Part shown: piece by piece, positions 15,706-25,605 of the stretch | Numbering within the stretch: the first letter of the stretch is position 1 | How the letters are laid out: each line of letters opens with the position of its first letter | NCBI RefSeq assembly: GCF_000211815.1 | Contig: NZ_GL890970.1 | Location: 94,186 to 158,185, forward strand | Source: Moorena producens 3L | Lineage (GTDB): Bacteria > Cyanobacteriota > Cyanobacteriia > Cyanobacteriales > Coleofasciculaceae | Direction: 5' to 3' | DNA length: 64,000 bases | Notes under the pieces: model-generated | What the model saw: only the letters and a program-made list of their open reading frames with translations | Database searches by the model: none | What the model was told of the DNA's origin: nothing | Program-made: the position numbers and the translations under genes

Positions 15706-15724
15706 TCTGCATCGCTTTCTTATC

Positions 15725-15798
15725 CCCCACACCCCACACCCCACACCCCACACCCTACTCCCTACTCCCTACTCCCTACTCCCTACTCCCTATTCCCT
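15725..15798 (+). repeat. CACACCC and CTACTCC tandem runs
   Basis: About four CCACACCC-type units are followed by about five perfect CTACTCC heptamers ending in TATTCCC. They fill the spacer before the DUF29 gene. Confidence 0.85.
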
Positions 15799-15805
15799 TT
15801 GGCTG

Positions 15806-16255
15806 ATGAAATCTCAGATACGTGACTTAAAACAACTTTATGAAACTGAGTACGATCAGTGGTTAACTGAAACAGTTAAGCGACTGAAAAATCGTCAATT
15901 AGAAGAATTAGATTATGACAACTTAATCGAGGAATTAGAAGCCTTGGGACGCAGCGAAATAAATGCTGTTAAAAGTTTACTGTTGCAGATAATCATTCAT
16001 CTAATGCTGTACCAATTTTGGGAAGCAGAGAGGGGTAGAAATGCTAATCACTGGGCGGGGGAAATTATTACCTTTCGAGTTCAACTAGAGGATAAACTTA
16101 CCACTAATTTACGAAATTACTTAGCCGAGGAATTACCCAAGATCTACCAAAATGCTTTATTGATTGTCCAGAAGAAAACTCAGCTTAAGTCTCTACCAGA
16201 ACAATGTCCTTATTCCTTTGAGGAATTACTGGATAAGGATTGGTTTCCCAAGTGA
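15806..16255 (+). CDS. DUF29 family protein
   Basis: A 149-aa cytoplasmic helical protein with the DUF29 hallmarks: LYETEYDQWLTETVKRLKNR at the N-terminus, LDYDNLIEELEALGRSE in the middle, LLLQIIIHLMLYQ, and a C-terminal EELLDKDWFP. The function of the family is unknown, and it is strongly expanded in filamentous cyanobacteria and often near mobile DNA. It is monocistronic, begins directly after the heptamer array, and is followed by a decayed TnpB element. Confidence 0.85.
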   Translation: MKSQIRDLKQLYETEYDQWLTETVKRLKNRQLEELDYDNLIEELEALGRSEINAVKSLLLQIIIHLMLYQFWEAERGRNANHWAGEIITFRVQLEDKLTTNLRNYLAEELPKIYQNALLIVQKKTQLKSLPEQCPYSFEELLDKDWFPK

Positions 16256-16459
16256 TATAGCAGTCTCCAATCTTGTTCCTCAACGACGGGACTGACCAAA
16301 TCCCCCAAAGTTCTACCAAAATATCCAGAAATGTGAGAGCCCTGCGTCTTTAGACCGGGGATGAAACAGAGCGACGGGATTAATCCCGTCGTATCCATAA
16401 ACTTGGGAACTCTTTTAGTTTTAAATATGTCATAATATGTATAAGGAGGTGATAGCAAA

Positions 16460-17944
16460 ATGTATAGGACAATTCCAGTAAAAGCAATATTCACAGATGA
16501 AGAAAAAGCTTTTTGGCTATTTCAAGGCGAACAAGCGAATAGCTTATGGAATTGTGCTACCTATTACTCCAAGCAAAAACATTATACTTGGCTAAAACAG
16601 CAACCAGAAGCTTTTACTACTTACTGGAAAGAAGATGTGCTGCGTTATGGTTGGAAGACGTATAAGTGTAATGTTAATTACGCGGAACTTTGTAAAGAGC
16701 TAAAAGATAATCCTCATTACAAAGCGATGGCGGCTCAATCAGCACAGCAAACTTTAAAGTCTGTGGCTGAATCAATTACAGGTTATAACCAATTAGTCGG
16801 ACTTTATTATAAAGGCCAGGTAGATAGACCAAGACTTCTTAGATATCGCCAAAAAGGCGGGTTGACTGGTGTGACTTTCCCGAGACAAGCTCTTACCTAT
16901 AAAAAAGGCTTATTTTATCCCTCTGTCAGCAAAGAGAGTAAACCAGAACTGCTAACAGAAATTGTACTAGAAGCTCCAGATTTTATAGATCCAGATTGGG
17001 TCAAAGAGGTGACAATTCGCCCGTACCTGGGAGAATTATGGATTGATTGGGTGATCGACGACGGGAAGCAACCAGTCGAGAACAACCCCAATCTTGATTA
17101 TTCACAGGCTTGGAGCTTCGATCATGGTGGGGATAATTGGCTAACCGGAGTTTCGACCCATGGAAAGAGCCTGATTATTGGGGAGCATCTCATTTTGGAA
17201 ACAATATTACCCAAAGCAACTATATTTCAAGGGTTTCAGCCCCCTAACAAGAGCTAACGTGCCAAATTGGGATGCTCCCGATTATTGATGGTCGGAAACT
17301 CAAATCCATGAATCAGGGGTACGCCAGATTGGTTGCCAAATATAAAGCCGGTAAATCAGATTTTTACTGGGATAGCAACCTGGATCGTGTCCAACGGAAA
17401 CGCAACAATCAGATGCGAGATGCGATCAACAAGGCAGCCAGATTTATAATTAACAGATGCCTCAATGATCGTATTGGAAACTTGATAGTTGGATGGAATG
17501 AACGTCAAAAAGATTCATCAAAGATGGGGAAACGGGAATCAGAACTTTGTAGTTATTCCCACTAAGAGGTTAATCGAAAGACTAAAGCAACTAGCCTGCG
17601 AATATGGAATAAAACTAACGATTACCGAGGAAGCGTACACCAGTAAAGCGTCTTACCTTGACGACGACAGCCTCCCAAAACATGGCGAAAAACCCAAAGG
17701 ATGGACACCGTCGGGCAAAAGGGTAAAACGTGGATTATACAAGTCTTCTGAAGGGCACCTAATCAATGCTGACTGTAACGGGGCAGGCAATATTGCTAGG
17801 AAAGTAGCTGCACAGTTAGGAATTGACTTAACCAAGGCAGGTAGGGGATCAATGACAGTCCCACACCGGTACGATCTGTTTAACTCTCTTTCTAGATCGT
17901 ACAGGACAAGAAGTGAAGTGGCACGGGTTCACCCTGCCACGTAA
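16460..17944 (+). pseudogene. tnpB: tnpB (IS605 OrfB) with two frameshifts
   Basis: Three consecutive frames together make one ~480-aa TnpB. Part one is 16460-17257, with the N-terminal helical domain and WSFDHGGDNWLTGVST (RuvC-I position, Asp present). Part two is from about 17272, with RRK-type Arg-rich helix and IINRCLNDRIGNLIVGWN. Part three runs from about 17510 to 17944, with FVVIPTKRLIERLKQLACEY, ITEEAYTSKASYLD (RuvC-II Glu) and INADCNGAGNIARK (RuvC-III Asp). Frame changes occur near 17230-17270 and near 17510. An exceptionally strong Shine-Dalgarno (AAGGAGGTGATA) precedes ATG 16460. The catalytic residues survive but the frame is broken, so this is a dead nuclease. Confidence 0.8.
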
Positions 17945-17957
17945 CAACATTGTAGAA

Positions 17958-17980
17958 TCCCCCGTGCTTTAGCCGGGGGA
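17958..17980 (+). other. Right-end hairpin of the tnpB element / omega RNA 3' scaffold
   Basis: TCCCCC and GGGGGA pair around GTGCTTTAGCC just after the tnpB stop. In TnpB elements the right end encodes the 3' scaffold of the guide RNA, and the adjacent flank supplies the guide. Confidence 0.7.
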
Positions 17981-17985
17981 GATGT

Positions 17986-18468
17986 CAACTTTACCCGCAA
18001 TCGACGCAAGGGGAGTCCGGCGCAATACTTTTGGTTCAGTATCGGAAATATAGCGATTTCTATCCTAATGAGGTAAACAAGATTTTTCCCTGTTCCCAGA
18101 TCCGCTGTTCCCTGCTCCGAAGTCCCTGCTCCCTGCTCCCTAAAACCAAGGTACCCGATCGGGTACTGCTTCTAGTCTGACTGATGAGCCACACTAGGAG
18201 TAGGGAGTGTGAAGGGAGGATAGCATTTATGAAATTTCAGGCAACTTTCTGCGCAGCTACGGCATCATATACCATCAGGATTGAGAATAATGTTACGTTT
18301 TATTGCAGTTAATGGAAAATGTCAATTGCATAATGTGTAGCTATTAAGTCGATAAATTATATAGAGGCTGTATATCCGTTTGCAGCGTAAATTGGTCAGC
18401 GATGTCGATCTGGCAGATATCGGGGTGTAATCTGACAATAGTCAATTCGTCTACCGGGGGGAAGTTTA
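17986..18468 (+). other. Intergenic region upstream of the STAND pair
   Basis: No gene is seen. It contains TTCCCTG/CTGCTCC heptamer runs (about 18086-18140) and a perfect palindrome GTACCCGATCGGGTAC at 18151-18166, which could be an operator. An AT-rich stretch precedes GGGGGGAAG, a probable ribosome-binding site for ATG 18469. Confidence 0.5.
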
Positions 18469-19851
18469 ATGACAGTGAATTTCAGCAGATTTTTTCGGGT
18501 CTGTAATCCCAGTAAAACCCTGAATGTGGGGAGGGCTGAAGACCAACAATATTACATTGATTTTTCCAAGGTGCGGGGCAGCAATATTATTCGAGAACTC
18601 AGACGCACCATTACCTTCTCAGAAGACGAACCCACCTGTCAGTTGTTTACCGGACACATGGGCTGTGGCAAGTCTACCGAGTTATCGCGATTGAAACGGG
18701 AATTAGAACAACAGGGATTTCATGTCGTCTATTTTGAGTCCTCTAATGACTTGGACCTGGCAGATGTAGAGATCAGTGATATTTTGCTGACCATTGCTCG
18801 TCAGGTGATTCAAAGTCTGGAGGACGCTAAAATTAGACTCCAACCCACCCGCTTCCGAGGGTTAGTGCAAGGGGCGGCTAAGTTGTTAAACTCCGAGGTG
18901 ACCGGGTTGAAATTCAAAGTTCCTGAGTTTCAGGCCGCTGGTGTAGGGGTTAACATACCTGATGAGATTGGCATCAGCTCACAAGAGGGGGAGTATTCCC
19001 TAGCCTTTGGGATTGGGGAAATTACCACCAAAGCTAAGAATTCTAAGGACATTCGCTCCCTATTGCGACAACATCTAGAGCCACGGGTCAACAATATTGT
19101 AGAAGCGATTAATACAGAACTGATTGAACCAGCTCAACAGCAGCTGCAACAGCAGGGTAAAGCTGGACTAGTGGTGATTGTGGATAATCTTGACCGGATC
19201 CATAATAAACCTAAGTCAGGGCAACGCAATCAGCCAGAATATTTGTTTGTAGACCAGGGGGAGTATCTTAATCAACTCAAATGCCATGTGGTCTACACCA
19301 TTCCCCTGATTTTGGCATTTTCCAATGACCAAGAAAACCTCAGGAATCGCTTTGGTTGTGAGCATTTACTGTTACCGATGGTACAGGTACAAGAACCAGA
19401 TGGTAGTCCCAGTGATGCCGGAATTGCTTTGCTGCGACAGATGGTCTTAGCCAGAGCCTTCCCAGATCTGGAGCCAGAGCAACGGATCGGTTTAATTACA
19501 AAAGTGTTTGATAGCCCACAGACCTTGGATCGGCTGTGTCTAGTCAGTGGGGGTCATGTCAGGAATTTGTTGGTGCTGCTCCGTAACTGCCTCAGGAAAG
19601 ACGAGCCGCCTTTATCTCGTAACTTGGTAGACAGTGTGATTAGTCAGCGTCGCAATGAATTGAGCAGGGCAATTACACCGGATGAGTGGGAATTGCTCAG
19701 ACATGTGGCTGAACACAAAACTGTCAGGGGTGAGGAGGAATACCAAATCCTGTTGAAGAGTTTGTTTGTGTTTGAGTATTGTAATGACCACGGATGTTGG
19801 TATGATATCAATCCGGTGTTAGATGATGCCAAAGAATTGAATGGAAGCTAA
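18469..19851 (+). CDS. P-loop NTPase (STAND/KAP-like) protein
   Basis: A 460-aa protein with a complete P-loop: GHMGCGKST at 62-70 and the Walker B strand GLVVIVDNLDRI at ~232-243. A sensor-like region lies around HVVYTIPLILAF. The region 140-190 (QAAGVGVNIPDEIGISSQEG) is an insertion of unclear role. The C-terminus (ITPDEWELLRHVAEHKTV, then FEYCNDHGCWYDINPVL) is winged-helix-like. There is no effector or membrane domain. It is 428 bp upstream of the giant nSTAND-WD40 gene on the same strand. The pair resembles a recurring cyanobacterial two-ATPase arrangement, as far as I recall. It probably senses or transmits a signal with its neighbour; the mechanism is unknown. Confidence 0.75.
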   Translation: MTVNFSRFFRVCNPSKTLNVGRAEDQQYYIDFSKVRGSNIIRELRRTITFSEDEPTCQLFTGHMGCGKSTELSRLKRELEQQGFHVVYFESSNDLDLADVEISDILLTIARQVIQSLEDAKIRLQPTRFRGLVQGAAKLLNSEVTGLKFKVPEFQAAGVGVNIPDEIGISSQEGEYSLAFGIGEITTKAKNSKDIRSLLRQHLEPRVNNIVEAINTELIEPAQQQLQQQGKAGLVVIVDNLDRIHNKPKSGQRNQPEYLFVDQGEYLNQLKCHVVYTIPLILAFSNDQENLRNRFGCEHLLLPMVQVQEPDGSPSDAGIALLRQMVLARAFPDLEPEQRIGLITKVFDSPQTLDRLCLVSGGHVRNLLVLLRNCLRKDEPPLSRNLVDSVISQRRNELSRAITPDEWELLRHVAEHKTVRGEEEYQILLKSLFVFEYCNDHGCWYDINPVLDDAKELNGS

Positions 19852-19854
19852 ATA

Positions 19855-20100
19855 TAATATCAGCTATCAGCCGTCAGCTGTCAGCTATCAGCTATCAGCC
19901 GTAAGCTATCAGCTATCAGCATTCAGCATTAACCTCTACCTGAAATTACTCAGTTCCATGACTCCCTGTGTAAGCATTCAGCTATCAGCTATCAGCTATC
20001 AGCTTTTAAATAACACAATTAAGCATTCGTTTAATCTTTGTTACGTCAGCTGAATGCTGACGGCTGACGGCTGAATGCTGAATGCTGAATGCTGAATACT
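19855..20100 (+). repeat. CAGCTAT/TGAATGC heptamer clusters
   Basis: Runs of CAGCTAT, CAGCCGT and TGAATGC units lie in both orientations between the two STAND genes. The two blocks are partly complementary (TCAGCATTCAGC versus GCTGAATGCTGA) and could form a long hairpin. The rest of the gap, to 20279, is featureless apart from another CTGCTCC run. Confidence 0.8.
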
Positions 20101-20279
20101 TACCTCCCTGTCCGGTTAAAGGGCGTAAATGAAGTCATAAAAATATCAGGCTCATGATGTACACATAGTTGTTTAACACTCCCTCCCTTACCTGCGTCCA
20201 GTTTACGACCTAATCCCTGCTCCCTGCTCCCTAAAACCCAAAACTTTGTGCCTCACCCAATTGAGAAATACTATAAGTC

Positions 20280-23200
20280 ATGCTAGATACAACCGCAAAT
20301 CACAACCAAGATTCCTTGAGAGAACTAATCCGACTGATTACTTTTTCTCAGGGAGAATTTTCGTTGATTTTGGCGGTTGGTAACTATGGGGTATTGAGGA
20401 CACAAATTATTGAGCAGTTGCAGGAGCAATGTTCTATTCCGATCAGGGAGCTGGTCTTAGAGCAATCGGTTAAAACTCTCTATACCACTATTGTGGAAGA
20501 GCTAGGTCCGGAACAGCCAGAGGCGTTGATGGTATCTGGGATAGATTCAGTAAGTTGCATTGAGGAAGTGCTGACAGCAACTAACCAGATCCGGGAAGAG
20601 TTTCGGAACTTTCGGTTTCCACTGGTGTTGTGGGTGACGGATAAGTTGCTGCAAATGCTAATTCGGTCAGTGCCAGATTTCCACAGTTGGTCAAGCTGTG
20701 TTGAGTTTGTGATTAGCAGCGGTCAATTAATTCAGTTTATTGAGCAAACCACTGATCAGGTGTTTGCCAAGATGGTAGCTTCCCGTGAAACTGAGTTTTT
20801 GCAGAGTTGTACTCTTAATTTAAACAAAGACTCTGGATCCTATGTGGAATTACACTCAGCACGACAGGACCTGGAAAAGCGGGGAGTGGCCTTAGCACCT
20901 GAGTTAGAAGCCAGTTTGGAATTTGTGCTTGGTCGAGTGGCTGATAATTGTCAAGAAGAGTCTCGACAGCATTATGAGCGCAGTTTAGCTCTGTGGAAAC
21001 AAACCGATAACCTGGAACGCCGTGGACATGTACTATTCTGTTTAGGCTTGTGGTGGGCTGGTTATGCACTGTGGCATCAAGCTGAGAAGGAGCAAGCTTG
21101 TGAACAAGCAAAAGTTTATTTTCAGGAATCGGTTGAGGGTCTTGAGCAGGCTAACCGCCTCGACTTAGCTGCCAAATATATTAATTTTTGGGCAGAGGCA
21201 CTTCGGCACCAGTCAAATTGGGAGGAGTTAGAGAAAGTTGCCAACAAAGCCTTGGCGCTCCATCAAACCTATTCTGATCCGTTCAGAATGGCACAAGCTT
21301 ATGGCTTTTTGGCTGAAGTAGCCCTAGCCAAATCAGCCTGGACTAAAGCCCAAGAGTATTCAAAACAAGCGCTTTTTCTGCAATCAACGGCATCAGCTAA
21401 GATAGTCAATCCCTCACCAGAAGAAGAGGTTTTCTTAGACTGGAACAAGTCTTTTGCTAAGGGTTGGTATTTATTTTCCTTGGGACGAGCACTGCTTGGG
21501 GCTATGCGATCGCAAAAACATGTTGGTCAATTACAAGCAGCACTTTATAACTTGGAAACCGCGAGAGCAGAAACCAAACCCCACTATGATCCAGAACTTT
21601 ATATTGGTATCTTGAAGGAATTACATCAGGCCTATTGCCAACAAGGGGACTATCTCACTGCCTTTGAGATTAAACAAGACCAACAGGGGATTGAGAGCCG
21701 GTTTGGGTTTCGGGCATTCATTGGTGCTGGTCGATTGCAGCCTAAGCAGCAGGTAACTAACCCAGTTTTAGCAACGGTTGAGTGCTCAGAAAGGATAGCG
21801 CCAGAAATTGCCGCTTCTGGCAGGGAACACTATGTTAATCGCCTGATTGAGCGCATGGAACAGGAGCGCTCTAGACTAACTGTGATTCATGGACAGTCCG
21901 GGGCGGGGAAAAGTTCGATGATTGAGGCGGGATTAATACCAGCATTAGAACGCAAAACCATTAATACCCGTCGGGTATTACCGGTTTTGCAGCGAGTTTA
22001 TAGGAATTGGATTCAAGCACTAGGCAAATCCTTAAAAAACACTCTGGAGAAGAGAGTAAATTTAGCCTCTGTGCCTAGTAAGCTTGATTCAACCGCCCTC
22101 ATTCTTGAGCAGTTGCACAAAAATGCTAGGCAAAATTTGCTTACTGTTTTAATATTTGACCAGTTTGAAGAGTTTTTATCAGTTTGCTCAAACCCCAACC
22201 AGAGGCGAGGTTTTTATGAATTTTTGCGAGCCTGTCTGAATATTCCTTATGTGAAGGTAATCTTGTCGGTGCGGGAGGATTATTTACATTGGTTGTTGGA
22301 ATGTTGTAATAAGTTCAAAATCGATTTAGAGGTTATTAATAACAATATTTTAGAGAAGAGGATTCTGTTTTACTTGGGGAATCTTACCCCACCAGATGCC
22401 AAATTATATCTTCAAAGGTTAACGGAGCAAGCTCAGTTTCCCCTAGAGCAAGCACTGATTGATAAATTAGTGGAGGATTTAGGGAAAGAATTAGGAGAAA
22501 TTCGACCAATTGAGTTGCAAGTGGTAGGGGCGCAACTGGAACGAAACCAAATTACTACCCTAGAACAGTATCAACAGCTAGGATATAACCCAAAAGCTGA
22601 ATTAGTCAACCAATACTTAGAAGAAGTTCTGGAAGAGTGTGGTTCGGACAACAAACGGGTTGCTGAATTACTATTGTACTTGCTAACGGATGAAAACAAC
22701 ACCCGCCCTCTCAAAACTCGCCATGATTTGGAAAAAGAATTAAAAGCGTTGGAGGCTGATGTAGACACAGAGCTAAAACGATTAGATTTAGTGTTGGAAA
22801 TTTTTGTAAAATCTGGCTTAGTGCTGCTGTTAAGAGAATTTTATGGTGATCGCTATCAATTAGTCCATGATTATCTGGTCGATTTCATTCGACAAAGAAA
22901 AGGGGCTGACATCATAGCCGAACTTAAAGCTGACATCAGAGCAGAACTTGAAAAAGAACGAGCAGAACTTGAAAAAGAGCAAGAGGCGCGACAACGGCTT
23001 CGGAAATGGTTGCTGAGCGGGTTAGGGGGATTTAGCGTGGTGATGACTATACTAGCGGTGATTGCAATCGGGCTGTGGCAAGAGGCAAAATTTTACCAAA
23101 GACAGGCGACCCTTGCTAAATTCAACGCTGACTATCAGCTCTCTCTTCTGGAAAAAAATCAACTTGATGCCCTTTTAAGCAGCATCAAGGGAGGGAAACT

Positions 23201-25142
23201 ATTAAACCATAAAATAGCCAAATCAGAAATTGGAAAAGAGATTGTATCTAACCTCTGGCAAGCAGTCCAATTCACCCAAGAACGCAATCGTTTAGATGGA
23301 CATCAAGGTAGTGTCTTGAGTGTTAGTGTCAGTCCTGATAGTCAGCTAATTGCCTCAGCTAGCTCTGATCAAACCATCAAACTGTGGAGTCGTGATGGCC
23401 AATTGATTAAGGACTTAAAAGGACATGAAGATACAGTGTGGTGCGTCAGTTTCAGCCCTGATAATCAAATAATTGCTTCAGCTAGTAAAGACAAAACCGT
23501 TAAACTCTGGGGTCGGGATGGAAGGTTAATTAACACCTTGACCGGACATGGTAAGGGGGTGAAGTGGGTAAGTTTTAGCCCGGATGGTGAAACCATTGCT
23601 TCCGCCAGTGGTGATCAAACTATTAAACTCTGGAAGCGTGATGGGACTTTGCTCAAAACCTTGAAAGGACATCAGGATGCTGTTTTGAGCGTTAGTTTCA
23701 GCAATGACGGAGAGTTAATTGCTTCAGCCAGTAAAGACAAAATGGTCAAACTCTGGAGCCGTGACGGTAAATTCATCAACACTCTAGAGGGGCATGACAA
23801 GGCTGTTTGGAGTGTAATTTTCAGTCCCAATAGTCAGACCATTGCTTCAGCTAGTGATGATCAGACCGTGAAACTGTGGAACCGTGATGGAACCTTACGG
23901 AAAACCTTGGCAGGACATGATGATGCGATCAACAGCGTCAGCTTTAGTCCTAATGGTGAGTGGATTGCCTCAGGGACTAGTGACGGAAAAATAAAACTCT
24001 GGACTGGTAATGGTACACCAATTTCAACCCTTCCAGGTCATAAAGATACTGTCAATCAGGTTAGTTTCACTCCTGACGGTAAGATGCTAGCCTCAGCTAG
24101 TCTTGATTTCACTGTCAAACTTTGGAGTCTTGACCAAATCTTGCCTAAGGTTTTCCAACCTACCAGCTATACAGTCTATGGTTATGGTGCTAGTTTTAGC
24201 CCTGATGGTGAGATAATTGCCTCTGGTAGTCGAGATGATAACACAGTCAAACTCTGGAACCCCAAGGAGGAGATTAGGAAACTAACCCTCCAGGGACATC
24301 AGGGTTTTGTGAATGGGGTTGATTTCAGTCCCGATGGTCAGTTAATTGCCACTGCCAGTAATGACAAGACAGTGAAACTCTGGAATCGCCAGGGCAAACT
24401 GCTACATACTCTAGCGGGGCATAGCGATCGAGTTTATAGCGTTAGTTTCAGTCCTGATAGTCAAATCATTGCCTCTGCGAGTGAGGATAGCACAGTGAAA
24501 CTCTGGACCAGGGAAGGGAAATTGCTACGTACTTTAGCGGGACATACAGATGCCATTAATCGTGTCAGTTTCAGTTCCGATGGTCAGTTAATTGCTTCTG
24601 CCAGTAATGACAAGACGGTGAAACTCTGGAAGCAGGACGGAACTCTAATTACTACCCTTCCTGGGGATAGAAAGTTGTCCTCCGTTAGTTTCAGCCCCGA
24701 TGGTAAGCGGATTGTGGCAGGTGCTGCTGGTGGTTCTATAGTAATCTGGAGTCGTCAAGACATCTCCTGGCAGCAATTCGAGTCTAAAAGAGTAGTAGGG
24801 GATACAAAAACTGTTTATGATGTCAGTTTCCACCCTAATCAAGACATTATTGCTTCTGGCAGTGCAGACGGAACAGTTAAACTATGGAACCCCAATGGAA
24901 TTTTAATCGCAACCTTAAAGCAGGGTTCTGAACCTGTGGAGTCTGTGAATTTTAGTCCAGACGGTGAAACCCTAGTCTCGATTAACGCAGCTAATCGGGT
25001 GAGTATTTGGAATTTAGATTACAGTCAATTAAACGATGTGAATTCCTTACTGAAGCGTGGTTGTGATCAGCTCGGTAATTATCTGAAAAATAATCCGAAC
25101 GTCAATAAAGAAGACAAAAAACTCTGTCAGGGAATTGAGTAG
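20280..25142 (+). CDS. nSTAND-type ATPase with TPR-like region, TM helix and 14 WD40 repeats
   Basis: A 1620-aa protein. Residues ~1-170 look like a degenerate P-loop domain (FSLILAVGNYGVLRTQ in place of Walker A; LMVSGIDSV like Walker B). Residues ~200-480 are TPR-like helices. The nSTAND1 NTPase follows at ~500-880, with Walker A GQSGAGKSSM at 538 and LLTVLIFDQFEEFL as Walker B. A Glu/Lys coiled coil leads to a single TM helix at ~909-932 (SVVMTILAVIAIGLW). From ~1003 there are 14 WD40 repeats of 40-45 residues (SFSPDGxxIASASxDxTVKLW), enough for two seven-bladed propellers. STAND proteins are switches that oligomerise on ligand binding, often in defence or death responses; here the propellers probably sense and the effector is unclear. 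Confidence 0.85.
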   Translation: MLDTTANHNQDSLRELIRLITFSQGEFSLILAVGNYGVLRTQIIEQLQEQCSIPIRELVLEQSVKTLYTTIVEELGPEQPEALMVSGIDSVSCIEEVLTATNQIREEFRNFRFPLVLWVTDKLLQMLIRSVPDFHSWSSCVEFVISSGQLIQFIEQTTDQVFAKMVASRETEFLQSCTLNLNKDSGSYVELHSARQDLEKRGVALAPELEASLEFVLGRVADNCQEESRQHYERSLALWKQTDNLERRGHVLFCLGLWWAGYALWHQAEKEQACEQAKVYFQESVEGLEQANRLDLAAKYINFWAEALRHQSNWEELEKVANKALALHQTYSDPFRMAQAYGFLAEVALAKSAWTKAQEYSKQALFLQSTASAKIVNPSPEEEVFLDWNKSFAKGWYLFSLGRALLGAMRSQKHVGQLQAALYNLETARAETKPHYDPELYIGILKELHQAYCQQGDYLTAFEIKQDQQGIESRFGFRAFIGAGRLQPKQQVTNPVLATVECSERIAPEIAASGREHYVNRLIERMEQERSRLTVIHGQSGAGKSSMIEAGLIPALERKTINTRRVLPVLQRVYRNWIQALGKSLKNTLEKRVNLASVPSKLDSTALILEQLHKNARQNLLTVLIFDQFEEFLSVCSNPNQRRGFYEFLRACLNIPYVKVILSVREDYLHWLLECCNKFKIDLEVINNNILEKRILFYLGNLTPPDAKLYLQRLTEQAQFPLEQALIDKLVEDLGKELGEIRPIELQVVGAQLERNQITTLEQYQQLGYNPKAELVNQYLEEVLEECGSDNKRVAELLLYLLTDENNTRPLKTRHDLEKELKALEADVDTELKRLDLVLEIFVKSGLVLLLREFYGDRYQLVHDYLVDFIRQRKGADIIAELKADIRAELEKERAELEKEQEARQRLRKWLLSGLGGFSVVMTILAVIAIGLWQEAKFYQRQATLAKFNADYQLSLLEKNQLDALLSSIKGGKLLNHKIAKSEIGKEIVSNLWQAVQFTQERNRLDGHQGSVLSVSVSPDSQLIASASSDQTIKLWSRDGQLIKDLKGHEDTVWCVSFSPDNQIIASASKDKTVKLWGRDGRLINTLTGHGKGVKWVSFSPDGETIASASGDQTIKLWKRDGTLLKTLKGHQDAVLSVSFSNDGELIASASKDKMVKLWSRDGKFINTLEGHDKAVWSVIFSPNSQTIASASDDQTVKLWNRDGTLRKTLAGHDDAINSVSFSPNGEWIASGTSDGKIKLWTGNGTPISTLPGHKDTVNQVSFTPDGKMLASASLDFTVKLWSLDQILPKVFQPTSYTVYGYGASFSPDGEIIASGSRDDNTVKLWNPKEEIRKLTLQGHQGFVNGVDFSPDGQLIATASNDKTVKLWNRQGKLLHTLAGHSDRVYSVSFSPDSQIIASASEDSTVKLWTREGKLLRTLAGHTDAINRVSFSSDGQLIASASNDKTVKLWKQDGTLITTLPGDRKLSSVSFSPDGKRIVAGAAGGSIVIWSRQDISWQQFESKRVVGDTKTVYDVSFHPNQDIIASGSADGTVKLWNPNGILIATLKQGSEPVESVNFSPDGETLVSINAANRVSIWNLDYSQLNDVNSLLKRGCDQLGNYLKNNPNVNKEDKKLCQGIE

Positions 25143-25194
25143 CAAGAGTAAATCAGCTGGAATATATAGCAGTTCTCATAGTAATCAGGTACAC

Positions 25195-25240
25195 AAGATT
25201 TTTTCCCTGTTCCCTATTCCCTACTCCCTAAAACCCACAA
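25195..25240 (+). repeat. TTCCCTG/TTCCCTA/CTACTCC heptamer run
   Basis: A short imperfect run between convergent genes. The flanking sequence AGCAGTTCT...AGAACTGCT (about 25168-25272) is inverted and could serve as a terminator-like fold for the WD40 gene. Confidence 0.55.
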
Positions 25241-25310
25241 CTTGTGTAACTCACCCAATTAAGAACTGCTATATATGATCAAGCTCTGGGTGAGGCAGAC
25301 TCTACCTAAC

Positions 25311-25553
25311 TCACCATCGTGACGTTTCGCGGCTTGGTGGTACAGGCTCTTCCTCTCCGGGCTCTCTAGCGCTAGCAGCGTTATCAAATATAGTGTATTC
25401 AAGGAATGAAACATCCTCCAATAGACTATTGCTAGTAGAGTCAGGTTCGGTGATTAAGTTCCAGGAAGCTGTATCCATAGCTAAAACCTGACTAGCAGTG
25501 ATTGTCGATACTGCTGTTATCCCCAGAAGGGAGAGAATTTTGTAACGTTTCAT
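25311..25553 (-). CDS. Small exported protein of unknown function
   Basis: 80 aa from ATG 25553 (MKRYKILSLLGITAVSTITA), preferred over 25586 because it gives a classic Sec signal peptide. The signal has KR, a hydrophobic core to about residue 18, then ASQVLA with a likely cut after A. The mature part is ~55 acidic residues with a Pro/Glu-rich tail (EPGEEEPVPPSRE). No family is recognised. The upstream DNA has a 28-bp direct repeat that may be regulatory. Confidence 0.55.
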   Translation of the reverse strand: MKRYKILSLLGITAVSTITASQVLAMDTASWNLITEPDSTSNSLLEDVSFLEYTIFDNAASAREPGEEEPVPPSRETSRW

Positions 25554-25605
25554 AAGTGGACTCCGTGGGTTCTCTGCTAATTCCAACTCGATTCATATAT
25601 ACATT

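Larger units (their letters stand above)
16340..17985 (+). mobile_element. Decayed IS200/IS605-group (TnpB-only) element
   Basis: It contains the tnpB pseudogene. On the left are a hairpin CCCTGCGTCTTTAGACCGGGG and a perfect 20-nt palindrome at 16372-16391 (CGACGGGATTAATCCCGTCG). The right end is the hairpin TCCCCCG...CGGGGGA at 17958-17980. There is no TnpA. The exact ends are not fixed by target duplications, as is normal for this group. The left CCCTGCG hairpin might belong to a neighbouring remnant. Confidence 0.65.

Noticed and set aside
18175..18225. Hammerhead-ribozyme-like core CTGATGAG followed by an ACACT/AGTGT stem and GAAG
   Set aside because: Three unpaired bases separate the core from the stem, the GAAA box is changed, and no stem I/III partner or cleavage triplet could be placed.
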